Assembly (NCBI GenBank): GCA_028281705.1
Contig: JANQJH010000255.1
Coordinates: 1 to 35,023 of the forward strand
Source of the DNA: Verrucomicrobiales bacterium
GTDB lineage: Bacteria; Verrucomicrobiota; Verrucomicrobiia; Verrucomicrobiales; DEV007
Direction: 5' to 3'
Length of the DNA: 35,023 bases
In this document: positions 23,699 to 31,453 of the stretch, one piece after another
Layout: each line of letters starts with the position of its first letter
How positions within the stretch are numbered: the first letter of the stretch is position 1
Made by a program: the position numbers and the translations under genes
The notes under the pieces: model-generated
The model's database searches: none
What the model saw: only the letters and a program-made list of their open reading frames with translations
What the model was told of the DNA's origin: nothing

Positions 23699-25035
23699 AG
23701 AAGGCCATCAACGAGTGGCGAGAAGTCTCCGCTGAGCATGTGCCGGAGGAGGACTTGGATGAACTGGAGGCCCATCTGCGGGATGGCGTCGAAGCCCGGA
23801 TCGAGGCCGGGGAGAAACCGGAGGAGGCCCTGATCCTCATGATCCATCAGATCGGGGATCCCAAGAAGATTGGGAAAGAGCTCACCCGGGAATCGGGAAA
23901 GCTTCCTCCCGCGGTGAATCCCGGGCCGCGGCGTCGCTCTCCCGTGATTGGTCTACTCGTCGGGTTTTCCATCGCGGTGGTGGCTTTGTTTGCCGTGGAG
24001 TTCTTTGCCGCCTATCAGAACCAGCAGTTTCTCAGCCGCGCTCGCTTTGAACTCAGGCAGATGCGTGATGCCGAGGACCTCCAAGTTTTTGGATCGGTGA
24101 GGACCCCGGAAGGGGAACGAGGGGTCGATGTGGAGACGGAACTTCGGATATTGTTAGGAGGTGAAGTCATCGATCTTGTGGTGAAGAAGCTGCGCCTGGA
24201 TGTCCGTTGGGATGTCGTTTCCTCTCAGGCGCGCAAGCGTGTGAGGTCCAACGTGTTGGCGCGTCGGTTAGGAGATTCCCGCGTGATCGAGTTGGTCTAT
24301 CGCGATCAGGATCCGTCGTTGAGTGCCGAGATCGCCCGAGAGTGGGTGGTGCAGTACGGGGACTACAAGAACCGACTGTGGGAGTCCCGCCACCAGGATG
24401 CGTTGAACATGCTGAGTGACCAGATCAAGCATCACACCGACCGGGTTGAAGAAGGGCGACTGCGGATGTTGGATCTGGCGGAGCGCTATCGCATCACGCC
24501 TTCATTATCGAAGCAAAAGGGCGAGGGTGAGCTTCGTGCTTTCGAGGCCTACGCCGCCGCGCGGCTCGAGATGTTTGAAGTCGGGGGAGATTCGGAGGTG
24601 CTGGCGGAGAAGGAGGCTCGCATGCGTACGCTTCTGGAGGAGGCTCGCGATCGCTCGCTCGATTACCTTCGGATGTCCGCCGAGTATGAGGACGCGCGGT
24701 CCCAGTACGAGATGGATCGGGACATGTTGCGCGAGATGCAGCGTGCTTTCGCGAGGTCCCGTGTGCTCCTGGAAATGCCGACGCGGCCTCTCGAGATCCA
24801 CACCGAACCGGAAGTGGCGGTGCGGCCCTTGCCGATGCCGTGGTTGATGATTTGGTCTGGTGTCGGGACCAAGGGTTGGCCGGTCATGATCGTTCTTTCG
24901 GCTCTTGGGTGGTTCCTCGGCGGGCGGCGGGGGCGAGGGAAATCCTCCTCCTCCTCGTTTTTCACTTCTCCGTTTCCTGTCAGGGTTACCAAGGGAGGGA
25001 AGAAGGACGCCGACGAAGAGATCTCCTGGGCGTGA
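23686..25035 (+). CDS. HAAS-domain protein fused to a Wzz/GNVR-like chain-length-regulator region
   Basis: 449 residues. Residues 1-70 (FDLEKAINEWREV ... LDELEAHLRDGVEARIEAGEKPEEALILMIHQIGDPKKIGKEL) are a HAAS/PadR-partner (permease-prefix-like) helical domain. A transmembrane helix follows (about 86-111). The periplasmic part has ILLGGEVIDLVVKKLRLDVRW ... RDQDPSLSAEIAREWVVQYGDY, matching the Wzz/GNVR pattern (site V-I-x-x-V-x-x-L-x-L and D-P-x-x-A-x-x-x-A-N/A), and a long coiled coil (about 240-360) ends in a second membrane helix (about 385-415). Polysaccharide chain-length regulators have this two-helix, coiled-coil topology. No kinase domain or export gene is adjacent. Fusion of the HAAS and Wzz parts is unusual. 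Confidence 0.75.
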   Translation: MFDLEKAINEWREVSAEHVPEEDLDELEAHLRDGVEARIEAGEKPEEALILMIHQIGDPKKIGKELTRESGKLPPAVNPGPRRRSPVIGLLVGFSIAVVALFAVEFFAAYQNQQFLSRARFELRQMRDAEDLQVFGSVRTPEGERGVDVETELRILLGGEVIDLVVKKLRLDVRWDVVSSQARKRVRSNVLARRLGDSRVIELVYRDQDPSLSAEIAREWVVQYGDYKNRLWESRHQDALNMLSDQIKHHTDRVEEGRLRMLDLAERYRITPSLSKQKGEGELRAFEAYAAARLEMFEVGGDSEVLAEKEARMRTLLEEARDRSLDYLRMSAEYEDARSQYEMDRDMLREMQRAFARSRVLLEMPTRPLEIHTEPEVAVRPLPMPWLMIWSGVGTKGWPVMIVLSALGWFLGGRRGRGKSSSSSFFTSPFPVRVTKGGKKDADEEISWA

Positions 25036-25215
25036 GGCTTGGGAGTGCCTGTGCCCACGATTTAGGGGGATCGGCGGGACGTCGCTCTCACGTTGTCGTA
25101 GGGAGGAGCGCAAGTAGGACAAGACGTCTCGGCAGTCGAGCCTGGCCAACTCGTACCTTCGTGCGCTGAAACTGAACGATTTGGGAGGCTTGGGGGTCTG
25201 AGATCGTGGCTCCAC

Positions 25216-25237
25216 GGAGAAACCGGGTGGTTTCTCC
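25216..25237. repeat. Perfect 9-bp hairpin with tetraloop
   Basis: GGAGAAACC, GGGT, GGTTTCTCC. There is no T-run beside it. It precedes a second hairpin at 25246-25289 (GGCGGGAC/GTCCCGCC, 8 bp), so the two may be part of one folded RNA. Confidence 0.6.
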
Positions 25238-25456
25238 TCCAGTGAGGCGGGACTTTGCCGGTGCTCATTCCCGGAGGTGAGGTCCCGCCAAGGGGACGTG
25301 TGGCATTGGCGCCGGCCAGATGGCAGAATGGCTACATCCTCCCATTGCGAGAGGCCCGGTGGGCCTGTCATTCACCCATTCATCTTCCAAGTACGTTGTT
25401 CATCATCCACAATCTCCGAGGTTTGTTTTACCTGATCGTTGGTGACCGGACCTATC

Positions 25457-25486
25457 TTGAGGTCGTCGGAGTCGTGGAGGTATTGT
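25457..25486 (+). promoter_or_regulatory. Possible promoter for the SurA-like gene
   Basis: TTGAGG, 18-bp spacer, TATTGT, followed by an A/T-rich tract. It would give a 5' leader of about 220 nt. Both boxes are imperfect. Confidence 0.35.
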
Positions 25487-25714
25487 ATGGTAATTATTTT
25501 AAGAATGGAAAATTTCTTTAATCGCGATGAAGATCAAAAGAGCGACCCAAGTTTGCGATAGGCCTGCGGTCGGCGGGGGTGAAAAGCCACGGAAAAAGAG
25601 GTTGATGGGTCAAACCCCGCCTCTTAGTTTCGACTCCCCTCCGACGGGGCTCTTCTGAGTGCCGAGACGGGGGATCATCACCCATTTTTCAACTCCTTCC
25701 TACCTACCGCCGAG

Positions 25715-27847
25715 ATGCTCCATATCCTTCGCAAACACCAACACGGGATCATGATCGTGGTGGCCTTCATCGTGATTGTGGCGTTCGCTTGGTTCTTCAA
25801 TCCGTATGACACCCGCCGTGGAAGCCTGAATCAGGCCATCGCCTTTCGGATTGGAAGCAAGGGAGTGACGATCAAGGAAGTGGAACGGCAGACGCGTGTG
25901 CTCCAGGCGGCCTCGGACCTGGGTTTCAATTTCACGATGCAGCTTCTGCAGCCGACTTTCGATGTGGTCGACTTCACGCAGAATCGCTACATCCTGGGCG
26001 AGGAGGCCCGGAAGCTGGGCGTGGATCCATCGGAGAAAGAAGTGCAGGCGGCGATCGCCGAGCACCCGCAGTTTCAACGTGATCAGAAGTTTTCCGAGGA
26101 TGCTTACCTCGACGCGATCAAGGAAACCCTGGAGCCCGCCGGCTTGGTGGCAGGCGACCTGCGCGAGTTGATGGCGGACAAGCTCCGGTTGGACAAGGTC
26201 ACGGCCTTGCTCTCCTCGGGATTTGATGTGCCGCAAAGTGTTGTCGATGTGGAGTTTCAGCGCGAGCGCGAGTTGATCTCGGCTTCCGTGGTGGACTTCA
26301 AGTTGGCAGATTTCGAGGAAGGCATCGAGCTGACGGACGAGGAGTTGAAGGCCTATTACGAGGAGCAGAAAGGGTTGGTGCCGACCGAGGAACGTGAGTT
26401 GGAGGGGCGTTTGGAGGAGGCCGAGCAGGCGGCGCGGGATCTCATCAAGTCCGCGGAGAGGCGGAAGGTCGAGTTTGTCTTTTTTCCCGAGCCCGTGGCC
26501 CCGGCTGCTCCGGTCCCGCCGGTCCCGCCGACCGTTCCCAATCTGACGCCCCCACGGCTCTTGCAGCCGGGGACGAACAACCCGCCGATTCCGAATCCGG
26601 GTGGCGCCTTGTCGGCCCCACCGCTGGACCCGCTGGATCTTGAGCCCATCGAGGTGCCCGCTCCGGAGACGGAGACGGGACTTCCCAGCGCCGATGACGA
26701 ATCGGAGCCACCGGGGCAGGAGCCGGCGCCCCTGGAGGAAGGGGCTGGAAAGATCGACGCCGAACCGCTCGACGCGCCTCCCATCGAGATTGAGGACATT
26801 GATCTCACACCGGCGGAAGACCTCGCGGGTGAGGTCAACGTCGGCGGGCTGGGCGAGGATCCGGCGGCGCCCGGAGGGGGGCTCAATCTGGGAGATGGTG
26901 CGGCCGCTGCCCTCCCCGAACTGGCTGTTCCCGACCTGGAAGTGCCTCCGATCGACGCTCCAGATGGAGGGGAGGATGAAGAAGATCATACCTCCAAATT
27001 GCGTGCCTATGAAACGCAGGTGGATAAGTTCTACATGGCCGTGCTGGCTGAAGCCGAGCAGTTCACCACCCTCGCAGAGGCCGATGGATTGGAGATTCAG
27101 ACCACCGAGCTCTTCTCCCAGGACGATCCTCCCGCGAGCCCGGTCGTTCCCTCGAATTTGATCACGACGATCTTCAAGGCCTCAATGGAAACGGACAACG
27201 GCATTCTCGTGCCGGTTGAGGGCATCAGTCCCAAGGGCTACTACATCGCTCGCTTGTTAGAGATCGATGAATCCGCGGTGTATACTTTTGAGGAAGTGAA
27301 AGAAGACCTTCGCAAGGCGTTGGTGAAGAAGAAGGCGACGGAAAAGATGGAGGAAGCGGCGAACGAGGCCCGCACCAAGTTGTTGGCCGCGATGGAGGGC
27401 GGAAAGAGTTTTGCCGACGCCGTTGCGGAACTGAACTTGACCTCGCGCGATGTCCCCGAGTTCTCCATGAACAAGCGCCCGACCGGGACGGATAACGTGA
27501 CCGAGATTCTCGCCGCCGTTCCCACGACGACGACGGGTTCGATCAGTGAGATGACCCGTGCGGGGGACGACGCCTTGCTCGTGCACGTCTCCCAGCGTGT
27601 GGCTGCGGCGGAAACCAAGGAGGAAGTGGAAGATCCGGCCGTGCCTGCAGCCGGTCCGGGAGCGACGACAGATCCTGCCGAAGAGAAGAAGCGCATGGCC
27701 GAGCGGCTGGAAATGCAGGCGGGATCGGGAATGATCAATCTCTGGATCGCTGACCGGCGGGAGAATGCCAACATCGTGCGCGATCACGAGCTGGTGCAGC
27801 CACGGATCTACTTCCCGCGGAGTCTCGGCGGCGGTTTTGGCTTCTAG
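25715..27847 (+). CDS. SurA_N/PpiD-like membrane-anchored periplasmic chaperone, long acidic Pro-rich insert
   Basis: 710 residues. It starts LHILRKHQHGIMIVVAFIVIVAFAWFFNPYDT, the short cytoplasmic segment and single transmembrane helix of PpiD-type proteins. The SurA_N_3-like helical region follows (NQAIAFRIGSKGVTIKEVERQTRVLQ ... EEARKLGVDPSEKEVQAAI ... FQRDQKFSEDAYLDAIKET). From about 255 to 430 comes an acidic, Pro/Ala-rich disordered stretch interrupted by no known domain. The final part (about 430-690) includes FTTLAEADGLEIQTTELF ... GYYIARLLEIDESAVYTFEEVKEDLRKALVKKKA, a PPIase-associated helix pattern. A parvulin catalytic core with its usual His/Cys/Asp cluster is not evident, so it is probably a chaperone without isomerase activity. 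Confidence 0.8.
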   Translation: MLHILRKHQHGIMIVVAFIVIVAFAWFFNPYDTRRGSLNQAIAFRIGSKGVTIKEVERQTRVLQAASDLGFNFTMQLLQPTFDVVDFTQNRYILGEEARKLGVDPSEKEVQAAIAEHPQFQRDQKFSEDAYLDAIKETLEPAGLVAGDLRELMADKLRLDKVTALLSSGFDVPQSVVDVEFQRERELISASVVDFKLADFEEGIELTDEELKAYYEEQKGLVPTEERELEGRLEEAEQAARDLIKSAERRKVEFVFFPEPVAPAAPVPPVPPTVPNLTPPRLLQPGTNNPPIPNPGGALSAPPLDPLDLEPIEVPAPETETGLPSADDESEPPGQEPAPLEEGAGKIDAEPLDAPPIEIEDIDLTPAEDLAGEVNVGGLGEDPAAPGGGLNLGDGAAAALPELAVPDLEVPPIDAPDGGEDEEDHTSKLRAYETQVDKFYMAVLAEAEQFTTLAEADGLEIQTTELFSQDDPPASPVVPSNLITTIFKASMETDNGILVPVEGISPKGYYIARLLEIDESAVYTFEEVKEDLRKALVKKKATEKMEEAANEARTKLLAAMEGGKSFADAVAELNLTSRDVPEFSMNKRPTGTDNVTEILAAVPTTTTGSISEMTRAGDDALLVHVSQRVAAAETKEEVEDPAVPAAGPGATTDPAEEKKRMAERLEMQAGSGMINLWIADRRENANIVRDHELVQPRIYFPRSLGGGFGF

Positions 27848-27879
27848 TTAGCCTAACCTCGGTGTGGCACCGTAGTCCG

Positions 27880-28242
27880 ATGGACGACGATGATTCTCAA
27901 ACGACCCGGGACGCACTCTTCGATGACGCTAACGGTGCGCTGGCCGTAGGAGAGCTGGAGGCCGCCGTGGCGAAATACCGCGAGTGTGTCCGGATAGATC
28001 CGGAGTTCTTCGACGGCTGGCATGCCCTGGGGATGGCCCTGATGAAAACGGGAGAGTTGAAAGAGGCCATCGGCGCGGGATTGCAGGCGATCACGCTCAA
28101 ACCAAACGATCTGCTCGCCTGGACGGGCCTGTCACAGATGTATGTCAAGGACGGGCAGATCGCCGAAGCGGAACACGCCAAGGGAAACGCGCGTATCCTC
28201 TCGCTCGGCGGCCGAGTGGTTAAAGAGGAGGATGATTCCTAA
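27880..28242 (+). CDS. TPR-repeat protein
   Basis: 120 residues from ATG 27880. Three to four TPR helices pairs are seen: ANGALAVGELEAAVAKYRECVRIDPEFFDGWHALGMALMKTGELKEAIGAGLQAITLKPNDLLAWTGLSQMYVKDGQIAEAE. The residue spacing (W-x-x-L-G/A, Y/F, A, P) matches the 34-residue repeat. It is a small cytoplasmic protein-protein interaction module with no signal peptide. It sits 32 bp after the SurA-like gene and 7 bp before metG, so the three genes may be co-transcribed. The stop codon is inside the string CTAAC. Confidence 0.88.
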   Translation: MDDDDSQTTRDALFDDANGALAVGELEAAVAKYRECVRIDPEFFDGWHALGMALMKTGELKEAIGAGLQAITLKPNDLLAWTGLSQMYVKDGQIAEAEHAKGNARILSLGGRVVKEEDDS

Positions 28243-28249
28243 CTCCATC

Positions 28250-29833
28250 ATGTCCCAAGACACCTTCTTCATCACGACCGCGATCGACTACACCAACAGC
28301 GCTCCTCACATTGGTCACGCCTACGAGAAACTGCTGGCCGATGTCATCGCTCGCTATCAGCGCAGCCAGGGCCGCCCGGTCTATTTCCTCACTGGGGTGG
28401 ATCAGCACGGGCAAAAGGTGCAGCAGTCGGCCGAGCGTGAAGAGATCACGGCGCAGGAGTTTGCCGATCGCAACACGGCCCTGTTTCTCGAGGCCTGGGA
28501 AACGTTAGGGGTGCGGTATGACGGATGGGCCGCAACCACCGCACCCGAGCACAAGGCGGTGGTGCAGGCGATCTTGCAGAAGCTCTACGACGAGGGGCAG
28601 ATCTACAAAGCGACCCACACGGGGTACTACAGTGTTCGGCAGGAACAGTTTCTCACGGATAAGGAACGCAACGAGGAGGGCGAGTTTGGGTCCGAGTGGG
28701 GCGAGGTGGAAGAGCGCACGGAGGAGAACTACTACTTCAAGCTGAGCGATCACATCGATTGGCTGAAGCAATTCGTCGCCGGGCATCCGGAGTTTGTCTT
28801 TCCAAGTTTTCGCGGCAAGGAGTTGGTCAACGCGCTGGAGAAATCAGACGCCATTGATCTCTGCATCACGCGACCCAAGTCGAGATTGGAATGGGGGATC
28901 GAGATTCCCTTCGACACGGACTTTGTCACCTTTGTCTGGTTTGACGCTCTGATCAATTACATCAGCTTTGCCGGTTATCTCAAGGCGGAGGTGAATCCGG
29001 AGGCTAGCGGACTACCAGACTTTGAGACCCTATGGCCGGCCAATGTGCATCTGATCGGGAAGGACATCATGATCCCGGCGCACGCCGTCTATTGGCCGGT
29101 GATGCTCCATGCCATTGGGTTTCCCGATGAGGCCATGCCCCGGCTGGTGGTCCATGGTTTTTGGAACGACAAGCGCGGCGCCAAATTGTCGAAATCGGAG
29201 GGAAACGTCATCGATCCTCTCAGCCGGTCCAAGCGCTTTGGCGTGGATGGATTGCGCTACTATCTCATGGCCTCCATCGCCACGGGGCGCGATGCCGATT
29301 TTAGCGATGAGCGGATCGAGGAAGCCTATTCCCAGGACCTGGCGAAGAATCTGGGGAACTTGCTCAATCGCTCTCTCAACATGCCCAAGCGCTATCGCGA
29401 TCGGATCTTGAAAAAGGATGCGGATTACGATGATGCGCTCAACCGCGAGATCCGGGAAGCCTTCGAGGCGCTGCCTCAGGCGGTGGCAGGTGCCATGGAA
29501 TCCTATCAAGTGCACGCTGCCCTGGAAGAGATCTGGAAATGCCTCACCTTGTGCAATCAGTTTGTCGAGCAGACGGCTCCTTGGGTCTTGGCCAAAGATG
29601 AATCCCAGAGTGCGCGTCTCGATGCCGTGCTCTATCATTTGGCTGAAGCCATGGTTCACACCGCCTTTCACATCGCTCCAGTGATGCCCGAGACGAGTCA
29701 ACGCATGTTAGTGCAGTTGAACTATACCTTTCCCGGAGGATTCTGCGTGGCCGATCTTCGCTGGGGCATGCTTCCCGATGGTCACGAACTCGGTGAGGGG
29801 AAACCTCTCTTCCCGCGATTGGAACCAAGCTGA
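28250..29833 (+). CDS. metG: Methionyl-tRNA synthetase
   Basis: 527 residues from ATG 28250 (MSQDTFFITTAIDYTN). The frame is open upstream, but this start gives the classic N-terminus. The HIGH motif appears as PHIGH (19-23). The KMSKS motif appears as KLSKS within AKLSKSEGN (about 311-315). The connective peptide region TGYYSVRQEQFLTDKE lacks the zinc-binding cysteine pairs, as in the zinc-free MetRS subgroup. The anticodon domain contains NLGNLLNRSLNMPKRY. It lacks the C-terminal EMAP/Trbp111-like tRNA-binding extension. It charges tRNA-Met in the cytoplasm. It follows the TPR gene by only 7 bp. Confidence 0.96.
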   Translation: MSQDTFFITTAIDYTNSAPHIGHAYEKLLADVIARYQRSQGRPVYFLTGVDQHGQKVQQSAEREEITAQEFADRNTALFLEAWETLGVRYDGWAATTAPEHKAVVQAILQKLYDEGQIYKATHTGYYSVRQEQFLTDKERNEEGEFGSEWGEVEERTEENYYFKLSDHIDWLKQFVAGHPEFVFPSFRGKELVNALEKSDAIDLCITRPKSRLEWGIEIPFDTDFVTFVWFDALINYISFAGYLKAEVNPEASGLPDFETLWPANVHLIGKDIMIPAHAVYWPVMLHAIGFPDEAMPRLVVHGFWNDKRGAKLSKSEGNVIDPLSRSKRFGVDGLRYYLMASIATGRDADFSDERIEEAYSQDLAKNLGNLLNRSLNMPKRYRDRILKKDADYDDALNREIREAFEALPQAVAGAMESYQVHAALEEIWKCLTLCNQFVEQTAPWVLAKDESQSARLDAVLYHLAEAMVHTAFHIAPVMPETSQRMLVQLNYTFPGGFCVADLRWGMLPDGHELGEGKPLFPRLEPS

Positions 29834-29893
29834 GACCGACGTCCCGCCGAGTGCTTGGTGTTCATTACTATTCTCCATCGGGCCCTGTAGCAC

Positions 29894-29931
29894 AACGCGT
29901 GAGCGTTCCCCCGGAGAAGCGTCACCGCTTC
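29894..29931. repeat. Paired hairpins between metG and mntR ends
   Basis: AACGC-GTGA-GCGTT (29894-29907) and GAAGCG-TCAC-CGCTTC (29916-29931), enclosed by GTAG (29887) and CTAC (29933). It lies between convergent genes and shares the GCGTTCCCC stretch with the hairpin at 34853-34888. A bidirectional transcript end or a REP-like element are the options. Confidence 0.5.
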
Positions 29932-30004
29932 GTCTACGAGGTTCGCATCAAGGAACAGGTGATCGCGCTTGTATACGTCCAAACGTGAAACCCGCGTCCC
30001 GCAT

Positions 30005-30457
30005 TCACTTCTTGATCCGCTCGACGACGCGCTCGATCAACTTTGGCTGGTGTTTGAGTTCTTCCACCAGCACTTGAAAGACGCGAAGGGTGGGTGAACT
30101 CACGTGGTGTTCCATGCCCTCGACATCGCGATGGATATCGAGTTCGTCTAGCTGGAAGAGCCGGAGGAAGGACGAGAGCGTCTCGTGCCGCTGGATGATG
30201 GCCTGGGCGATCTTTTCACCGGCGGGGGTGAGCGCCATTCCGCGGTACTTCTCATAGGTCACGAGGCCTTCGCTGGCCAGGCGCTGCACCATGTTGCTCA
30301 CGCTGGCTTGAGAAATATCGAGGTTGTTGGCGATATCGATGACGCGGGCGTAACCTTTTTCCGTGATGAGATTGAGGATCTGCTCGAGGTAATCTTCCGA
30401 TGCCACGGAAGTGCTGGGATCCAGATCGATGGCGTCGGTCTTCGAGGAATCAGGCAC
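30005..30457 (-). CDS. mntR: MntR/DtxR family metal-dependent transcriptional regulator
   Basis: 150 residues from GTG 30457. The winged-helix N-terminus is SEDYLEQILNLITEKGYARVIDIANNLDISQASVSNMVQRLASEGLVTYEKYRGMALTPAGEKI, followed by the dimerisation helix RHETLSSFLRLFQLDELDIHRDVEGMEHHVS. The metal ligands of MntR are matched: Asp/Glu in S-E-D-Y-L-E, His in RHE, and the E-x-x-E-H pattern in DVEGMEHH. This binuclear set and the short length (no SH3-like third domain) point to Mn-sensing MntR rather than iron-sensing DtxR. It is divergent from the transporter operon it probably controls. Confidence 0.93.
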   Translation of the reverse strand: MPDSSKTDAIDLDPSTSVASEDYLEQILNLITEKGYARVIDIANNLDISQASVSNMVQRLASEGLVTYEKYRGMALTPAGEKIAQAIIQRHETLSSFLRLFQLDELDIHRDVEGMEHHVSSPTLRVFQVLVEELKHQPKLIERVVERIKK

Positions 30458-30476
30458 AGGAATTAAACTTAGTTGA

Positions 30477-30514
30477 TTGACAAAGAATTAGCCACGACTA
30501 ATCTTTGTAGTCAA
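30477..30514. promoter_or_regulatory. Divergent promoter with imperfect dyad, likely MntR operator
   Basis: Plus strand: TTGACA at 30477-30482 and TAATCT at 30499-30504, spacer 16. Minus strand: TTGACT at 30514-30509 and a -10 near CTAATT at 30491-30486. The arms TTGACAAAGAATTAG (30477-30491) and CTAATCTTTGTAGTCAA (30498-30514) form an imperfect inverted repeat with a 6-nt centre. Repressor binding here would close both promoters. Confidence 0.65.
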
Positions 30515-30516
30515 GC

Positions 30517-31446
30517 ATGAAACCATTTACTCTTCTATCTCTCTTTGTCTCCTGTTTTCTCATCTCCTGTGGCGGTTCTTCGCGGCCGGACGGCCCGGAA
30601 AATCTCGTAGTGGCCACGACAACCATGGTAGCCGATCTGGTGCGCGAGGTGGGCGGGGACGCCGTGGTGGTGGAGTCGCTCATGCGGGCCGGGGTGGATC
30701 CCCACCTCTACAAGGCCTCGCCCGCGGACGTCTCCAAGCTCAATGCCTCGCGGGTGATCTTTTACAACGGCCTCTTGTTGGAGGGCAAGATGACCGATCT
30801 TTTTGCCCGTCTGTCCAAGGACGGCAAGGCAGTCCATGCCGTGGCCGACGTCATTCCCGAAGCCCAGCGCCTGGAACCGGAAGACAGTGAGGGGCATCCC
30901 GATCCCCATATTTGGGGCGATGCCAGCCTCTGGGCGCTCGCCGTGGACGAGGTCGTCAAGGGGCTGAGTGCTACCTTTCCCGAGAGTGCGGCAGGCTTCG
31001 CCGAACGTGGCGCCGCCTACAAGAAGACGCTGGAGGGGCTGCACAGCTGGGCTCAGTACCGCCTTTCCACCATTCCCACAGGCAAACGAAAACTCGTCAC
31101 CAGCCACGATGCCTTCGCCTACTTTGGCCGGGCCTACAATATTGAAGTGGTGGGAGTGCAAGGGATCTCCACCGCCTCCGAACCCAGTGTGGCCGACCGC
31201 ACGCGGATGGTTGATTTCATCAAGCAGCATCAGATCCCTGCCATTTTTGTCGAGAGCAGCGTGAACAAGACGTTGATCGAGCAGATTGGAAAGGATGCCG
31301 GTGTCCGCGTGGGCGGGGAGCTTTTTTCCGATGCCATGGGCGAGCCCGGCGATATGGAAACAGTGGATGGCGAAACCTATGATGTGGGCACCTACGTTGG
31401 GATGCTGAAACACAATGTGAACACCGTGGTGGAGGCGCTGAAATAG
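30517..31446 (+). CDS. Mn/Zn ABC transporter substrate-binding lipoprotein
   Basis: 309 residues with a lipoprotein signal (FTLLSLFVSCFLISC, Cys18; lipobox LISC). It is of the ZnuA/TroA/MntC cluster A-1 type. The metal ligand sites are DPHLYKAS (first His), DPHIWGD (second His), SHDAFAYFGRAY and VESSVN (Glu), with the C-terminal LFSDAMG (Asp). The His-rich loop of zinc binders is absent, which favours manganese. It is the first gene of the operon and has no visible ribosome-binding site; its ATG is only about 6 nt from the predicted start of transcription. Family knowledge says it delivers the metal to the membrane permeases. Confidence 0.93.
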   Translation: MKPFTLLSLFVSCFLISCGGSSRPDGPENLVVATTTMVADLVREVGGDAVVVESLMRAGVDPHLYKASPADVSKLNASRVIFYNGLLLEGKMTDLFARLSKDGKAVHAVADVIPEAQRLEPEDSEGHPDPHIWGDASLWALAVDEVVKGLSATFPESAAGFAERGAAYKKTLEGLHSWAQYRLSTIPTGKRKLVTSHDAFAYFGRAYNIEVVGVQGISTASEPSVADRTRMVDFIKQHQIPAIFVESSVNKTLIEQIGKDAGVRVGGELFSDAMGEPGDMETVDGETYDVGTYVGMLKHNVNTVVEALK

Positions 31447-31453
31447 CCGGAGA

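Larger units (their letters stand above)
25036..25714. other. 679-bp non-coding region with strong hairpins
   Basis: The short reading frames here lack domains or coding bias, so I see no gene. Two perfect hairpins lie in tandem at 25216-25237 and 25246-25289. A candidate promoter follows at 25457-25486, then a leader of about 220 nt with another stem at 25598-25628 (AAGAGG ... CCTCTT enclosing GGGT/ACCC). The region is GC-rich up to about 25430, then AT-rich, then GC-rich. A structured 5' leader or a small RNA gene would fit, but no known RNA family could be recognised. Confidence 0.5.

Noticed and set aside
25210-25290. Partial likeness to a cobalamin riboswitch on the minus strand (GTCCCGCCTCACTG after GGGAA)
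   Set aside because: The conserved GGTG...A.TCC segment is missing, the spacing is wrong, and the next gene in that direction is not on that strand.
25700-26989. 429-codon minus-strand frame opposite the SurA-like gene
   Set aside because: It runs through the Pro/Glu-rich insert and gives Arg/Leu-rich nonsense; no family resemblance.
27847-27860. GTTAGCCTAAC next to the SurA-like stop as a DtxR box
   Set aside because: The core resembles a DtxR half-pair, but it is downstream of a gene with no promoter evidence and is explained by the pentamer enrichment.
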